Below, piece after piece: positions 18,752 through 27,179 of a stretch of DNA of 64,000 bases. Origin of the DNA: Roseiarcus sp963813555 (GTDB taxonomy: Bacteria; Pseudomonadota; Alphaproteobacteria; Rhizobiales; Beijerinckiaceae); assembly GCA_963813555.1 (NCBI GenBank), contig CAWEZX010000015.1, positions 124,001 to 188,000 of the forward strand, given 5' to 3'. The notes beneath the pieces were generated by a model, which was not told the origin of the DNA, did not search any database, and saw nothing but the letters and a program-made list of their open reading frames with translations. Position numbers and translations under genes: made by a program. Numbering within the stretch: the first letter of the stretch is position 1; each line of letters begins with the position of its first letter.

Positions 18752-19912
18752 ATGAGCGTTCAGGCGCGCGACCTTGCGGTCGAGTTCGCCTACCGGTTCG
18801 GTCGCGCGCCGACGGTCAGCCGCGCGCCAGGCCGAGTCAATCTGATCGGCGAGCACACCGACTATAATGACGGATTCGTCATGCCGGCGGCGCTTGAATT
18901 CGCGACCTTGACCGCGGCCTCGCAGCGGCCCGATCGGCGCCTCAGGGTCTACTCAATGATCATGGATGAGACGCGCGAGTTCGATCTCGATTCTCCGCCT
19001 CAAGGCCCGACCGGCGACTGGTCGGACTACATCCTCGGGGTCGCGCTGATGCTGGAGAGCAGCGGGCGCAACCTTTCCGGCGCCGATCTCATCGTCTGGA
19101 GCGATGTTCCGATCGGAGCGGGCTTGAGCTCCTCGGCCGCCCTCGAAGTCTCTGTCGCCCACGCGCTACTGACCGAAAGCGGCCTCCAGTTTGATCCAAT
19201 CGAAATCGCCCAGCTCTGCCAGCGCGCCGAGAATGATTTCGTCGGCATGCGCTGCGGGGTGATGGATCAATATATCTCCTGTTGCGGCGTCGCCGGGCAT
19301 GCGCTGTTGATCGATTGCCGCAGTCTCGCCGCGCGCCATGTCGCAATCGCTCCAAACTTGCGGCTTCTCATCGCCAACAGCCGGGTGCGGCATCAGCATG
19401 CTGGCGGGGAGTACAATTTGCGGCGTGAAGCCTGCGAGGAAGGGGTAAGGCTGCTCAGCCGCACTCTCGGGCCAATCGAAGCGTTGCGCGACGTGACGCC
19501 TGAGCAGCTTGAAGCCAGACGCCGCAAGCTGCCCGATCTCATCTACCGCCGCTGTCGACACATCGTCACCGAGGACGTGCGCGTGCTCGAGGCGGAGCGA
19601 GCGCTCGCGGCCGGCGATTTCGACGCTTGTGGGCGGGCCATGAACGCTTCCCATGTCTCGATGCGCGACGACTTTGAAATCACCTGTCCCGAGATCGATA
19701 CGCTGGTCGGACTGGCCAAGACCGTCCGTGGAGTTTACGGTTCGCGTATGACGGGCGGCGGCTTTGGCGGCTGCACAGTCAGCTTGGTCGAAGCGTGGGC
19801 GGTCGACAAGGCGTCGCAAGTTCTGACCGACGGCTATCGAATAGCAACTGGCCTGGATGTGGAAATCTTCGTCTGTGCGCCGTCCGACGGCGCGCGGCTG
19901 ATTCCGGTTTGA
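18752..19912 (+). CDS. galK: Galactokinase
   Basis: GHMP kinase of 386 residues that phosphorylates galactose at C1. Signature segments are RVNLIGEHTDYNDGFVMPAA near the N-terminus, the ATP-binding motif PIGAGLSSSAALEVSVAHAL near residue 120, and MTGGGFGGCTV near residue 340. ATG 18752 has GGAGG seven bases upstream. galT follows with overlapping stop and start, so galactose enters the Leloir route here. No galE lies in the window; pgm at 35-37 kb could complete the route. Confidence 0.95.
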   Translation: MSVQARDLAVEFAYRFGRAPTVSRAPGRVNLIGEHTDYNDGFVMPAALEFATLTAASQRPDRRLRVYSMIMDETREFDLDSPPQGPTGDWSDYILGVALMLESSGRNLSGADLIVWSDVPIGAGLSSSAALEVSVAHALLTESGLQFDPIEIAQLCQRAENDFVGMRCGVMDQYISCCGVAGHALLIDCRSLAARHVAIAPNLRLLIANSRVRHQHAGGEYNLRREACEEGVRLLSRTLGPIEALRDVTPEQLEARRRKLPDLIYRRCRHIVTEDVRVLEAERALAAGDFDACGRAMNASHVSMRDDFEITCPEIDTLVGLAKTVRGVYGSRMTGGGFGGCTVSLVEAWAVDKASQVLTDGYRIATGLDVEIFVCAPSDGARLIPV

Positions 19913-20952
19913 GTAGCGCCGACGTGGCGAGCACAGAGACGCTCCGCGGCGCCTCGCATCGCCGTCTCAATCCGCTGACCGGCGAATGGGTCTTGGTGTC
20001 GCCTCACCGCGCGCAACGCCCCTGGCAAGGCCAGCGCGAGTCCAAAGCCACGCCTGCGGGGCTCGCCCATGATCCCAACTGCTATCTCTGCCCGGGCAAC
20101 CTGCGGGCTAACGGCGCCCGTAACCCAAACTACCCGCACACCTTCGTGTTCGACAATGATTTTCAGGCGTTGCAGGCCGACGCGCCGACCAACGTGGAAA
20201 CGGATGGACTGCTCGTCGCTGAAGGCGAGCCGGGACGCTGCCGCGTGCTGTGCTTTTCCCCGCGTCACGATCTTACCCTGTCAGGCATGTCGGTCGCCGA
20301 CATCGAGCGTGTTGTCGAGGTCTGGGTAGAGGAGACGATCTCGCTGGGAGGCTGGCCCGACATCGGCTCCGTGCAGATTTTCGAGAATCGGGGCGAGATG
20401 ATGGGCGCCTCGAATCCCCATCCCCATGGCCAGATCTGGGCCACCCGCCATCTGCCGAACGAACTGGAAAAAGAGACCTTCCGCCAGGGCGAGTATCTCC
20501 TCCAACACGGCCGGCCGCTGCTCCTCGACTATCTCGGGCGGGAGCTTCAGCATGGCGGGCGCATCGTCTTCGCCAATGACGATTTTTGCGTGCTCGTGCC
20601 GTTCTGGGCAAACTGGCCGTTCGAGACGATGATCCTGCCTCGCCGCCGCATCGGTGGATTTGCTGAGATGAGCGCGGGGGAAAGGACATCGCTTGCACAG
20701 GCTTTATCCCAACTGACCAAGCGCTACGACAGCCTGTTCGACGCGCCGTTCCCGTATTCGATGGGCTTCCATCAGAAGCCGACCGACGGCGCGCTGCACG
20801 CCGAATGGCAGTTGCACGCCCATTTCTACCCGCCGCTCTTGCGCTCCGCGACAATCCGGAAGTTCATGGTCGGCTTCGAACTGCTGGGCTCTCCCCAGCG
20901 CGATCTCACCCCTGAAGCGGCGGCGGCGAGGCTGCGGGAGGCGGCGGGATAG
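19909..20952 (+). CDS. galT: Galactose-1-phosphate uridylyltransferase
   Basis: HIT-superfamily enzyme of about 347 residues that swaps UDP between glucose-1-P and galactose-1-P. RRLNPLTGEWVLVSPHRAQR is the family start. A zinc-site CYLCPGN, the catalytic region NPHPHGQIWATRHLPNEL and the C-terminal MGFHQKPTDG are all present. There is no ATG: either TTG 19909, overlapping the galK stop, or GTG 19924 must be used. I chose the former for translational coupling. The longer frame back to 19795 lies inside galK. Confidence 0.92.
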   Translation: MSSADVASTETLRGASHRRLNPLTGEWVLVSPHRAQRPWQGQRESKATPAGLAHDPNCYLCPGNLRANGARNPNYPHTFVFDNDFQALQADAPTNVETDGLLVAEGEPGRCRVLCFSPRHDLTLSGMSVADIERVVEVWVEETISLGGWPDIGSVQIFENRGEMMGASNPHPHGQIWATRHLPNELEKETFRQGEYLLQHGRPLLLDYLGRELQHGGRIVFANDDFCVLVPFWANWPFETMILPRRRIGGFAEMSAGERTSLAQALSQLTKRYDSLFDAPFPYSMGFHQKPTDGALHAEWQLHAHFYPPLLRSATIRKFMVGFELLGSPQRDLTPEAAAARLREAAG

Positions 20953-20994
20953 CTTCGCTCGTCACTCGCCGGTCCGACCACTCGAATCGGCCCC

Positions 20995-21501
20995 CTATCC
21001 TTGCCGCTCGTAGTCCACAAAGACAAAGTCCGCCTCGTCATACGGGCCGCGTTCGCCCGTCTCGCGCCCGACCTCACGCCATTGTTCGGGCTCGATTGGC
21101 GGGAAACGCGCCTCGCCTTCTGCGTCGAGCGCAACCTCCGTGATGAAAAGACGGCTCGCGCGGTCGATCGTCTGCGCGTAGATCTCGCCCCCGCCACCAA
21201 TGATGATGTCATCCGCGCCCATCGCGCGCGCCCGTTTGGCAGCGAGCTCGAGACCGGCTTGGAGACTATGGGCGATAAGCACGTCCGCCGCGGCGAACCC
21301 AGGATCGCGGGTGACGACGATCGTTTCACGCCCCGGAAGTGCGCGCCCGATCGATTCGAAGGTCTTCCGCCCCATCACGAGCGGTCTGCCCCAAGTCAGC
21401 GCCTTAAAGCGTTTCAGGTCGCTCGAGAGCCGCCATGGCAATCCGCCATTCGCTCCGATAATCCCGTTGCGTGCGACAGCGGCGACCAGGACGACCCTCA
21501 C
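20995..21501 (-). CDS. folA: Dihydrofolate reductase
   Basis: Reduces dihydrofolate with NADPH, renewing folate used by thymidylate synthase. The core VVLVAAVARNGIIGANGGLP, WRLSSDLKRFK and MGRKTFESIGRALPGR are diagnostic. The family core begins right at GTG 21501, which I take as the start (168 residues). The frame stays open upstream only because it runs through a dispersed palindromic repeat (21490-21560), and the GTG itself lies at the edge of that repeat. It follows thyA on the same strand, the usual thyA-folA pair. Confidence 0.9.
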   Translation of the reverse strand: MRVVLVAAVARNGIIGANGGLPWRLSSDLKRFKALTWGRPLVMGRKTFESIGRALPGRETIVVTRDPGFAAADVLIAHSLQAGLELAAKRARAMGADDIIIGGGGEIYAQTIDRASRLFITEVALDAEGEARFPPIEPEQWREVGRETGERGPYDEADFVFVDYERQG

Positions 21502-21570
21502 CCCCACCCTTTCCCAGGGGGAGAGGGAGCGCATCCCTTCTCCCTCCGGGAGAAGGTGGCGCGAAGCGCC
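21490..21570. repeat. REP-like palindromic repeat between thyA and folA
   Basis: Short GC-rich palindromes: CCTTTCCCAGGGGGAGAGG near 21507-21526, then CTTCTCCCTCCGGGAGAAGG around 21537-21556 and a small GCGCGAAGCGC. On the minus strand the first unit ends GGGGGTGAGGGTC, which carries the GTG start of folA. A related unit lies at 45849-45990 before ccmB. Such elements are common between genes in alphaproteobacteria. Confidence 0.7.
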
Positions 21571-21587
21571 GGATGAGGGCGATTCAC

Positions 21588-22379
21588 TCACACCGCGATC
21601 GGCGCCTTGATCGCCGGCCACGGGTCGTAGCCCTCGAACGCGATCGCGTCGGCGTTGAGGTCGAAGATCGAGCCGACGTCGCCGAGCTCAAGCCGCGGCA
21701 ATGGGCGCGGCGCACGGGCGAGTTGCGCGCGCGCCTGGTCCTCGTGATTGCGGTAGAGATGCGCGTCGCCGAACGTATGCACGAACTCCCCGGCCTTAAG
21801 CCCGCATTCGTGGGCGATAAGATGGGTCAGGAGCGCATAGCTCGCGATGTTGAACGGCACGCCAAGAAAGATATCGGCCGAGCGCTGGTAGAGCTGGCAC
21901 GAGAGCCTGTCGCCGTTCAGATAGAATTGGAAGAGGCAATGGCAGGGCGCAAGTTTCATGCGCTCGATCTCGGCGACGTTCCACGCCGAGACCACGAGCC
22001 GGCGCGAGTCGGGGTTGCGGCGGATCTCGGCGATGAGCCAGGCGATCTGATCGTATGTCCGGCCGTCCGGCCCCTCCCAGGCGCGCCATTGCTTGCCGTA
22101 GACCGGCCCAAGATCTCCGTCCGCGTCGGCCCACTCGTCCCAGATGGAAACGCCGTGCGCCTTGAGGTAGGCGATGTTGGTGTCGCCCCGCAGGAACCAG
22201 ATCAGTTCGCGCACGATCGACTTGAGATGGAGCCGCTTCGTCGTGACGAGCGGAAAGCCTTGGGCCAGATCGAAGCGAAGCTGCCGGCCAAACAGCGAGC
22301 GCACGCCAGTCCCGGTGCGGTCCATTTTGACCGAGCCGCTGTCGAGCGCCTCGCGCATCAGATCGAGATAGGCTTGCAT
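21588..22379 (-). CDS. thyA: Thymidylate synthase
   Basis: Classic folate-dependent ThyA, 263 residues, one less than E. coli. It methylates dUMP to dTMP using methylene-tetrahydrofolate. MQAYLDLMREALDSG is the family start. GFPLVTTKRLHLKSIVREL, the catalytic cysteine in LAPCHCLFQFYL, and QRSADIFLGVPFNIASYALL are all present. ATG 22379 matches E. coli; the frame extends 11 codons further without family support. It sits upstream of folA, separated by the REP-like repeat. Confidence 0.97.
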   Translation of the reverse strand: MQAYLDLMREALDSGSVKMDRTGTGVRSLFGRQLRFDLAQGFPLVTTKRLHLKSIVRELIWFLRGDTNIAYLKAHGVSIWDEWADADGDLGPVYGKQWRAWEGPDGRTYDQIAWLIAEIRRNPDSRRLVVSAWNVAEIERMKLAPCHCLFQFYLNGDRLSCQLYQRSADIFLGVPFNIASYALLTHLIAHECGLKAGEFVHTFGDAHLYRNHEDQARAQLARAPRPLPRLELGDVGSIFDLNADAIAFEGYDPWPAIKAPIAV

Positions 22380-22477
22380 GGGCTCGCGGTTCTTACGCCT
22401 AACCGACCGCAACCTCTATACCGATTCGCGCCCCCCACGCGCGCGGCGCCTTCCGCGCCGCGGCTATAGGTCGTCGA

Positions 22478-22753
22478 TTAGTGCAGGCTCACTGTCTCGA
22501 GTTCATTTTCCCAGGCGTTGGTGATCGCCGCGTCCTTGGAATCGGTGAGCATGATCGGCGACCCATCCGCGCCGAGGAGCGCAAACAAGGTCAATCCCGG
22601 ACGCATCTCCGGCGCCTGGGGAAAGAGTCGGGCGACGTCTTCAGAGGCAATGGTCTTCACATAAGCGAGGGACCCATCGCCAAAATGAGCGAATTCCTGT
22701 GGCGTCATGTTCGGCGCCACGGCCACCACTGCTTTGCTGGTTTCGGATCTCAT
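22478..22753 (-). CDS. DUF1150 family protein
   Basis: A 91-residue protein matching DUF1150, a small alphaproteobacterial family commonly found beside Hsp20 genes. The core MTPQEFAHFGDGSLAYVKTI and the later GLTLFALLGADGSPIMLTDS are characteristic. It follows hsp20 by 54 bases on the same strand, so the two are probably one heat- or stress-responsive unit. Function unknown. Confidence 0.85.
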   Translation of the reverse strand: MRSETSKAVVAVAPNMTPQEFAHFGDGSLAYVKTIASEDVARLFPQAPEMRPGLTLFALLGADGSPIMLTDSKDAAITNAWENELETVSLH

Positions 22754-22807
22754 CGCTTTACTCCTTACTCGGCGGCCGCTTCACGCGCGGCCGTTCGGAC
22801 GCATCCT

Positions 22808-23236
22808 TCAGTCGTGCGCCACTATTTTGATCGTTCGCACCAGCCGCTCGGGCTGTGGGCGAACGAGATCGACCGACAGCAACCCTTGCGCGAGATCAGC
22901 GCTTAACACTTGCATCCCGTCGGCGAGCAGAAAACCGCGCTGAAACTGCCGGGCGGCGATGCCGCGATGCAAATATTCCCGCGTCTTGTCCTCCTGCTGC
23001 CGGCCGCGAATTGTGAGCTGGTTCTCCTCGACCGTGACCTCGATCTGGTCCTGAGAGAAGCCGGCTACGGCGAGCGTGATTCGCAATTTTTCCGGCTCGG
23101 CGCCATTGGCCGTGATCCGCTCGATATTGTAGGGCGGATAGCCGTCTGTCCCCGTCTTCGAAACCTTGTCTAAAGCTCGCTCTAGGTCGTCGAAGCCGAG
23201 CAGTAAAGGCGAGGTCAGCGCCGTCATACGCACCAT
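22808..23236 (-). CDS. Small heat-shock protein, Hsp20 family (IbpA-like)
   Basis: ATP-independent holdase chaperone of 142 residues. The IbpA-like N-terminus is SPLLLGFDDLERALDKV. The alpha-crystallin domain spans about residues 35-125 and includes YNIERI, LRITLAVAGFSQDQIEVTVE and EYLHRGIAARQFQRGFLLAD. ATG 23236 has AGGGG upstream. It leads the hsp20-DUF1150 pair. I see no clear ROSE-type thermosensor hairpin, but the leader is only partly examined. Confidence 0.92.
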   Translation of the reverse strand: MVRMTALTSPLLLGFDDLERALDKVSKTGTDGYPPYNIERITANGAEPEKLRITLAVAGFSQDQIEVTVEENQLTIRGRQQEDKTREYLHRGIAARQFQRGFLLADGMQVLSADLAQGLLSVDLVRPQPERLVRTIKIVAHD

Positions 23237-23386
23237 GCTCGAAGCCCCTTTCAGGCGCTTCCCCGAAACTTCAGGCCTTCCCACAAGCGCCCGGTCCGGT
23301 TTTTGCCGTCAACGATCCGGATCATTCAAAGTTCCGGACCAGACCGATATAAGTCTCACAACCCGATCTTCAAGGCGCAGGTTGCC

Positions 23387-23436
23387 CTAGTGTCCTGCCT
23401 CGCGAAATCTCACGAATTTCGAGATAAGGACACTAG
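23387..23436. repeat. 50-base palindromic element
   Basis: Perfect 10-base inverted ends, CTAGTGTCCT at 23387-23396 and AGGACACTAG at 23427-23436. They enclose a second imperfect arm pair (CTCGCGAAAT and ATTTCGAG). It lies in the roughly 300-base gap between the divergent hsp20 and helicase genes, where nothing else is recognisable. It may be a mobile palindrome, a terminator-like structure or a regulator site. Confidence 0.6.
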
Positions 23437-23535
23437 CGAAAGCCTTTGATTCGGCGATAGTTCTGACAATTCTGTTAAAATGCTGCGCTCGAAATCTAAA
23501 CCAATCGTTTATGTTCTGGGACGGGGTGAGGGTTA

Positions 23536-24862
23536 TTGACCAAGAAGATACCGGCGTCGAATAGGCTCGGAACCAAGCGCCAGTGCCTGGCCTGCGGCGC
23601 CAAATATTATGATCTCGGCCGCAAGTCGCCGGTTTGTTCCCGCTGCGGCGCGAGCGCCGAGCCAAAGCGGATGAGCGGACAGGCCGAAGAGCTGCCCGCC
23701 GCCGAGGATTCCACAACCAGGACGCAGCCATCCCGCGCAGCTGAGGCCCCATCTTCGCGGCCAATCGGCCGCGAATGGTCGCACGAGCAGGCGGACGCAA
23801 TCGACCAGGTCGGCCGGTGGCTCAAACAGGGCGAGCCCCAGGTGTTCCGGCTGTTCGGCTACGCGGGCGTGGGCAAGACGACGCTTGCGCGACACATCGC
23901 GGAGGGGGCGCGAGGCGAAACGGCGTTCGCCGCCTTCACCGGCAAAGCCGCCTTGGTGATGCGATCGAAAGGCTGCGCGGGCGCAACGACCATCCATGCC
24001 CTCATTTACCGGGCGAGCGAGGGCGCGGAAGGCGCGCCCACCTTCACCCTCAACGCCGACGGGCCGGCCTCGAAAGCCGGGCTCATCGTGATCGACGAGT
24101 GTTCGATGGTCGACGCGGAGCTGGCGCGCGACCTCCTCTCGTTCGGCAAGCCGATTCTGGTCCTGGGCGACCCGTTCCAGCTGCCGCCGGTCAAAGGCGG
24201 CGGCTTTTTCACCGACGGCGCGCCGGACGTGATGCTGACCCACATCCATCGCCAGGCGCAGGACAATCCGATCATCCGCCTGTCCGAAGTCGTGCGTTCA
24301 GGCGGCGAACTCAGCGAAGGCGTCTATGGCGAGACGCGCGTCATCCCGCGCTCCGCCGTCGATCCGGCTCAGGTGCTTAGGGCCGATCAGGTGCTGGTCG
24401 GGGTCAACCGCACTCGCCGCGCCTATAATCAGCGCATGCGTGATCTCAAGGGCTTCCGGGAGCCGCTGCCGGTCGGCGGCGACCGGCTGGTCTGCTTGCG
24501 CAACGACCGCACGAAGGGCCTCATCAACGGGGGCCTGTGGCGGGTTGAGACGCTGGGCGGCGTCAAGAAGGATTTCGTCAAGATGACCTTGCGTTCGGAA
24601 GACGAGGGCGCTCGCTCAACGGTCAAGGTCGCCGTGCTGAAGGCGTTCTTCGAAGGGACCGAAGGGGAGCTCGGCTTTTCATTGCGGCGTGAGTTCGGAC
24701 GAGTTCGACTACGGCTATGCGCTCACCGTCCATAAAGCCCAGGGGTCGCAATGGGACGACGTTATGCTGTTCGACGAAAGCTTCGCCTTTCGAGAGCATC
24801 GAGCGCGCTGGCTCTATACGGGCCTGACCAGGGCGGCCCGGAGGCTGACGGTGGTGAGGTGA
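23536..24862 (+). CDS. RecD-like ATP-dependent helicase with FYDLN-type zinc ribbon N-terminus (frame broken by one base)
   Basis: Two modules in one frame. Residues 1-39 (GTKRQCLACGAKYYDLGRKS, then CSRCG) match the FYDLN/TIGR02300 zinc-ribbon start. After an acidic linker, residues 77 on are a RecD-like superfamily 1 helicase: Walker A FGYAGVGKTTLARHIAEG, Walker B LIVIDECSMVD and LGDPFQLPPVKGGGFF. An extra G at 24697-24698 breaks the frame; removing it gives FDEFDYGYALTVHKAQGSQW and ends RAARRLTVVR at 24862 (441 residues). The start is TTG 23536. Role in DNA repair is inferred. Confidence 0.82.
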
Positions 24863-24952
24863 GAGGCCGCGCTCGACTTGCGACCCGAAAGACCATCGAC
24901 ATCGGCGCCGCCTTGCTGTTAGATTGACGTTGCGGCGCCGGAGTAGATTCCC

Positions 24953-25477
24953 ATGCGTATTTCCCTTGTGACGAGGGTGGCGCGCGCGTGCGCCGCGGCG
25001 ACGCTCGTCTTCTCCCTCAGCCTCGCGCCTTCGTTCGCTCGTATGGGCGGGGCTGGCGGCGCGCACTTTGCTCGGCCAGCTCTGGGATTCGGTCATTTTC
25101 AGCATTTTGCGCCACACGGGTTCAACCGGCGCTTTGAAGCTGGCCGATTTGGCTTCAACCGTTTCGGCCCGAACCGGTTTGACCGTTTTGGCTTCAGCCG
25201 ATTCAACCGCTTCGGCTTCAATCACTCCAACCGGTTTGGCGGAAACCAGCTTTTCGTCGGCGGCTGGGGTTGGGGCGGCTGGGGCGGCGCCGCGGCTTCG
25301 ACAGGGGCCTCCGAGCCAATCATCGTCGGCGACGGCGCGCCGGTCATCATCAATATTGGCGTCGATCCCGGTCCAGGCGACGCGGGCGGCGGCTACAGCG
25401 GAGGCTGCGTCATCCACAAGCTCAACTACGACAACACCGGCAAATATGTCGGCGAGCGACAAATGCCGCAGTGCTGA
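24953..25477 (+). CDS. Secreted protein with Phe/Arg/Asn-rich repeats, function unknown
   Basis: A 174-residue exported protein. A signal peptide (about residues 1-29, ending SFARMGG) is followed by imperfect repeats of the type RFGFNRFGPNRF between residues about 55 and 100. Then comes a Gly/Trp-rich patch (GGWGWGGWGG) and a folded-looking C-terminus with two cysteines (GGCVIHKLNYDNTGKYVGER and final C). Proteins of this kind occur in Rhizobiales as hypothetical proteins; I cannot assign a function. Confidence 0.7.
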   Translation: MRISLVTRVARACAAATLVFSLSLAPSFARMGGAGGAHFARPALGFGHFQHFAPHGFNRRFEAGRFGFNRFGPNRFDRFGFSRFNRFGFNHSNRFGGNQLFVGGWGWGGWGGAAASTGASEPIIVGDGAPVIINIGVDPGPGDAGGGYSGGCVIHKLNYDNTGKYVGERQMPQC

Positions 25478-25626
25478 CCCGCCGAGTGCTTGATTTGCAG
25501 CCCCCGCCGACTTAGCCGGACAGAGACGACGGAAGCGCTTGGAGCTTTTCCGCCGATCTGTGAGGAATGGTTCCTTGACCGCCGCTCGACGTTGGCGCGC
25601 GGCGGCTTTCAGCCAGGGAGAGCACG

Positions 25627-26504
25627 ATGGACGTCGGTTTTATCGGTCTTGGCCAAATGGGTACGGCGATGGCGCTGAACCTCGTCAAGGCGGGACATCG
25701 CGTCGTTGTCTACAACCGCACGCGCGCCAAGGCGGAAGCGGTGGCGTCCCAGGGCGCCGAAATCGCCGAAAGACTGGCCGATGCATGCGGTCGCTCCGTC
25801 CTCATCACCATGCTCGCCGACGACGCGGCGGTCGAATCCGTCTTTTTTGCAAACGGAAATGGGCTCTCGGCGCTTGGCCATGGCGCCGTCCACATCTCCA
25901 TGAGCACGATCAGCGTCGCGCTCTCCGACCGGTTGGCGGAGGCGCATCGAAAGGCTGGTCAGGCCTACGTCGCGGCGCCGGTGTTCGGTAGGCCGGAGGC
26001 CGCCGCGGCGGCGAAGCTTTTCGTCGTGGCGGCAGGCCCTGAAGCAACGCTCGCGCGCTGCCAGCCCCTGTTCGACGCGATCGGCCAACGGACCTTCGTC
26101 GTCGGCGACAAGCCGTCGTCGGCGAATCTCGTCAAGCTCAGCGGCAACTTCCTGCTCGCAGCGATGATCGAATGCTTAGGCGAGGCCTTCGCGCTTGATC
26201 CGCAAAGGAGGAATTGACCCGCATCTTTATCTTGAAATCCTGACGAGCACGCTGTTCTCGGCCCCCGCCTACAAGACCTACGGAACAATCATCGCCAATC
26301 AGCAATACGAGCCGGCGGGGTTCAAGATGTCGCTGGGGTTGAAGGATATTCGCGTTAGCGCTTGCGGCTGCCGACGCGCTGGCGACGCCGATGCCGGTCG
26401 CGAGCGTGGTGCGCGATCACTTTCTGGCTGGGGTGGCTCAAGGCGCAGGCGATATCGACTGGGCCGCGTTGGCGCGTCTTTCTGCCGCCAACGCGGGTCT
26501 CTGA
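25627..26504 (+). CDS. NAD(P)-dependent 3-hydroxyisobutyrate dehydrogenase-like oxidoreductase (frame broken twice)
   Basis: Member of the beta-hydroxyacid dehydrogenase family. The N-terminal dinucleotide fold begins MDVGFIGLGQMGTAMALNLV; the catalytic lysine segment is ANLVKLSGNFLLAAMIECLG. Two one-base excesses break it: a T in the pair at 26195-26196 (GEAFAL then IRKGGIDPHLYLEIL) and a T at 26355-26356 (LKDIRVALAAADAL). With both removed it is 291 residues and ends ARLSAANAGL at 26504, a normal family length. The physiological substrate is unknown; glyoxylate/succinic semialdehyde reductases belong to the same family. Confidence 0.82.
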
Positions 26505-26689
26505 GCGAACCCCCGAGCGCTTGGTCCCGAGTTCGTCTTGCGCCGCATGATTCTGTGGGCCGCGCCGATGACGCGGAACACCGCCCGCGGCGCCTCGGGC
26601 TTGTCTGGAGCCCGAAGTTGGGGCAGGCTCTCCCTTGGGCTCGGCAGTCATCGGCAAGGGCGATCTGGCGGCAACCCGGGGGATGCGCG

Positions 26690-27169
26690 ATGGTCCCGTT
26701 CAGGCAGATTGCAATCGTGGCCGCCGCATGCGCCGCGACTTCCCTGCCGGTTATGGCCGACGATCAAAAGCCGGCGGCCGAGCAACCAGCGTATACACCG
26801 CGGCTGAACTCCTTGATGATGTTGACACAACTCGGACATTTTAAGTTATGGTATGCGGGCGCGGTGCAGAATTGGCCGCTGGCGAACTACGAATTGAAAC
26901 AAATCCGCGCCAGCATCCACGACGCAAAGACCTTTTATCCAAATAGCGGCAAGTCGAATATGGACACAATGATGCCGGCCGCGGATGAACTCGGCAAAGC
27001 GATCGAGGCGAAGGACGCGGCCAAATTCGCGAGCGCGTATGGCAAGCTCACCGCCGCCTGCAACTCTTGTCATGAGGCGACCGGGTTGGGCTTCATAAAG
27101 ATCAGAGTTCCCAGATTGTCGCCGATCGAGACGTCGCCGTTCAGCGACGAGTTTTTCCAGGGCAAGTGA
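26690..27169 (+). CDS. Periplasmic c-type cytochrome-like protein
   Basis: A 159-residue exported protein with a signal peptide (IAIVAAACAATSLPVMADDQ) and a single haem-attachment motif CNSCH near residue 125. Upstream lies a mostly helical segment (LNSLMMLTQLGHFKLWYAGA and the following residues). One C-terminal CxxCH on a helical body resembles cytochrome c'-like folds, but I would not assign it firmly. ATG 26690 opens inside a longer frame. It would depend on the Ccm system encoded at 45-51 kb for haem attachment. Confidence 0.75.
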   Translation: MVPFRQIAIVAAACAATSLPVMADDQKPAAEQPAYTPRLNSLMMLTQLGHFKLWYAGAVQNWPLANYELKQIRASIHDAKTFYPNSGKSNMDTMMPAADELGKAIEAKDAAKFASAYGKLTAACNSCHEATGLGFIKIRVPRLSPIETSPFSDEFFQGK

Positions 27170-27179
27170 CGGCTCGCGC

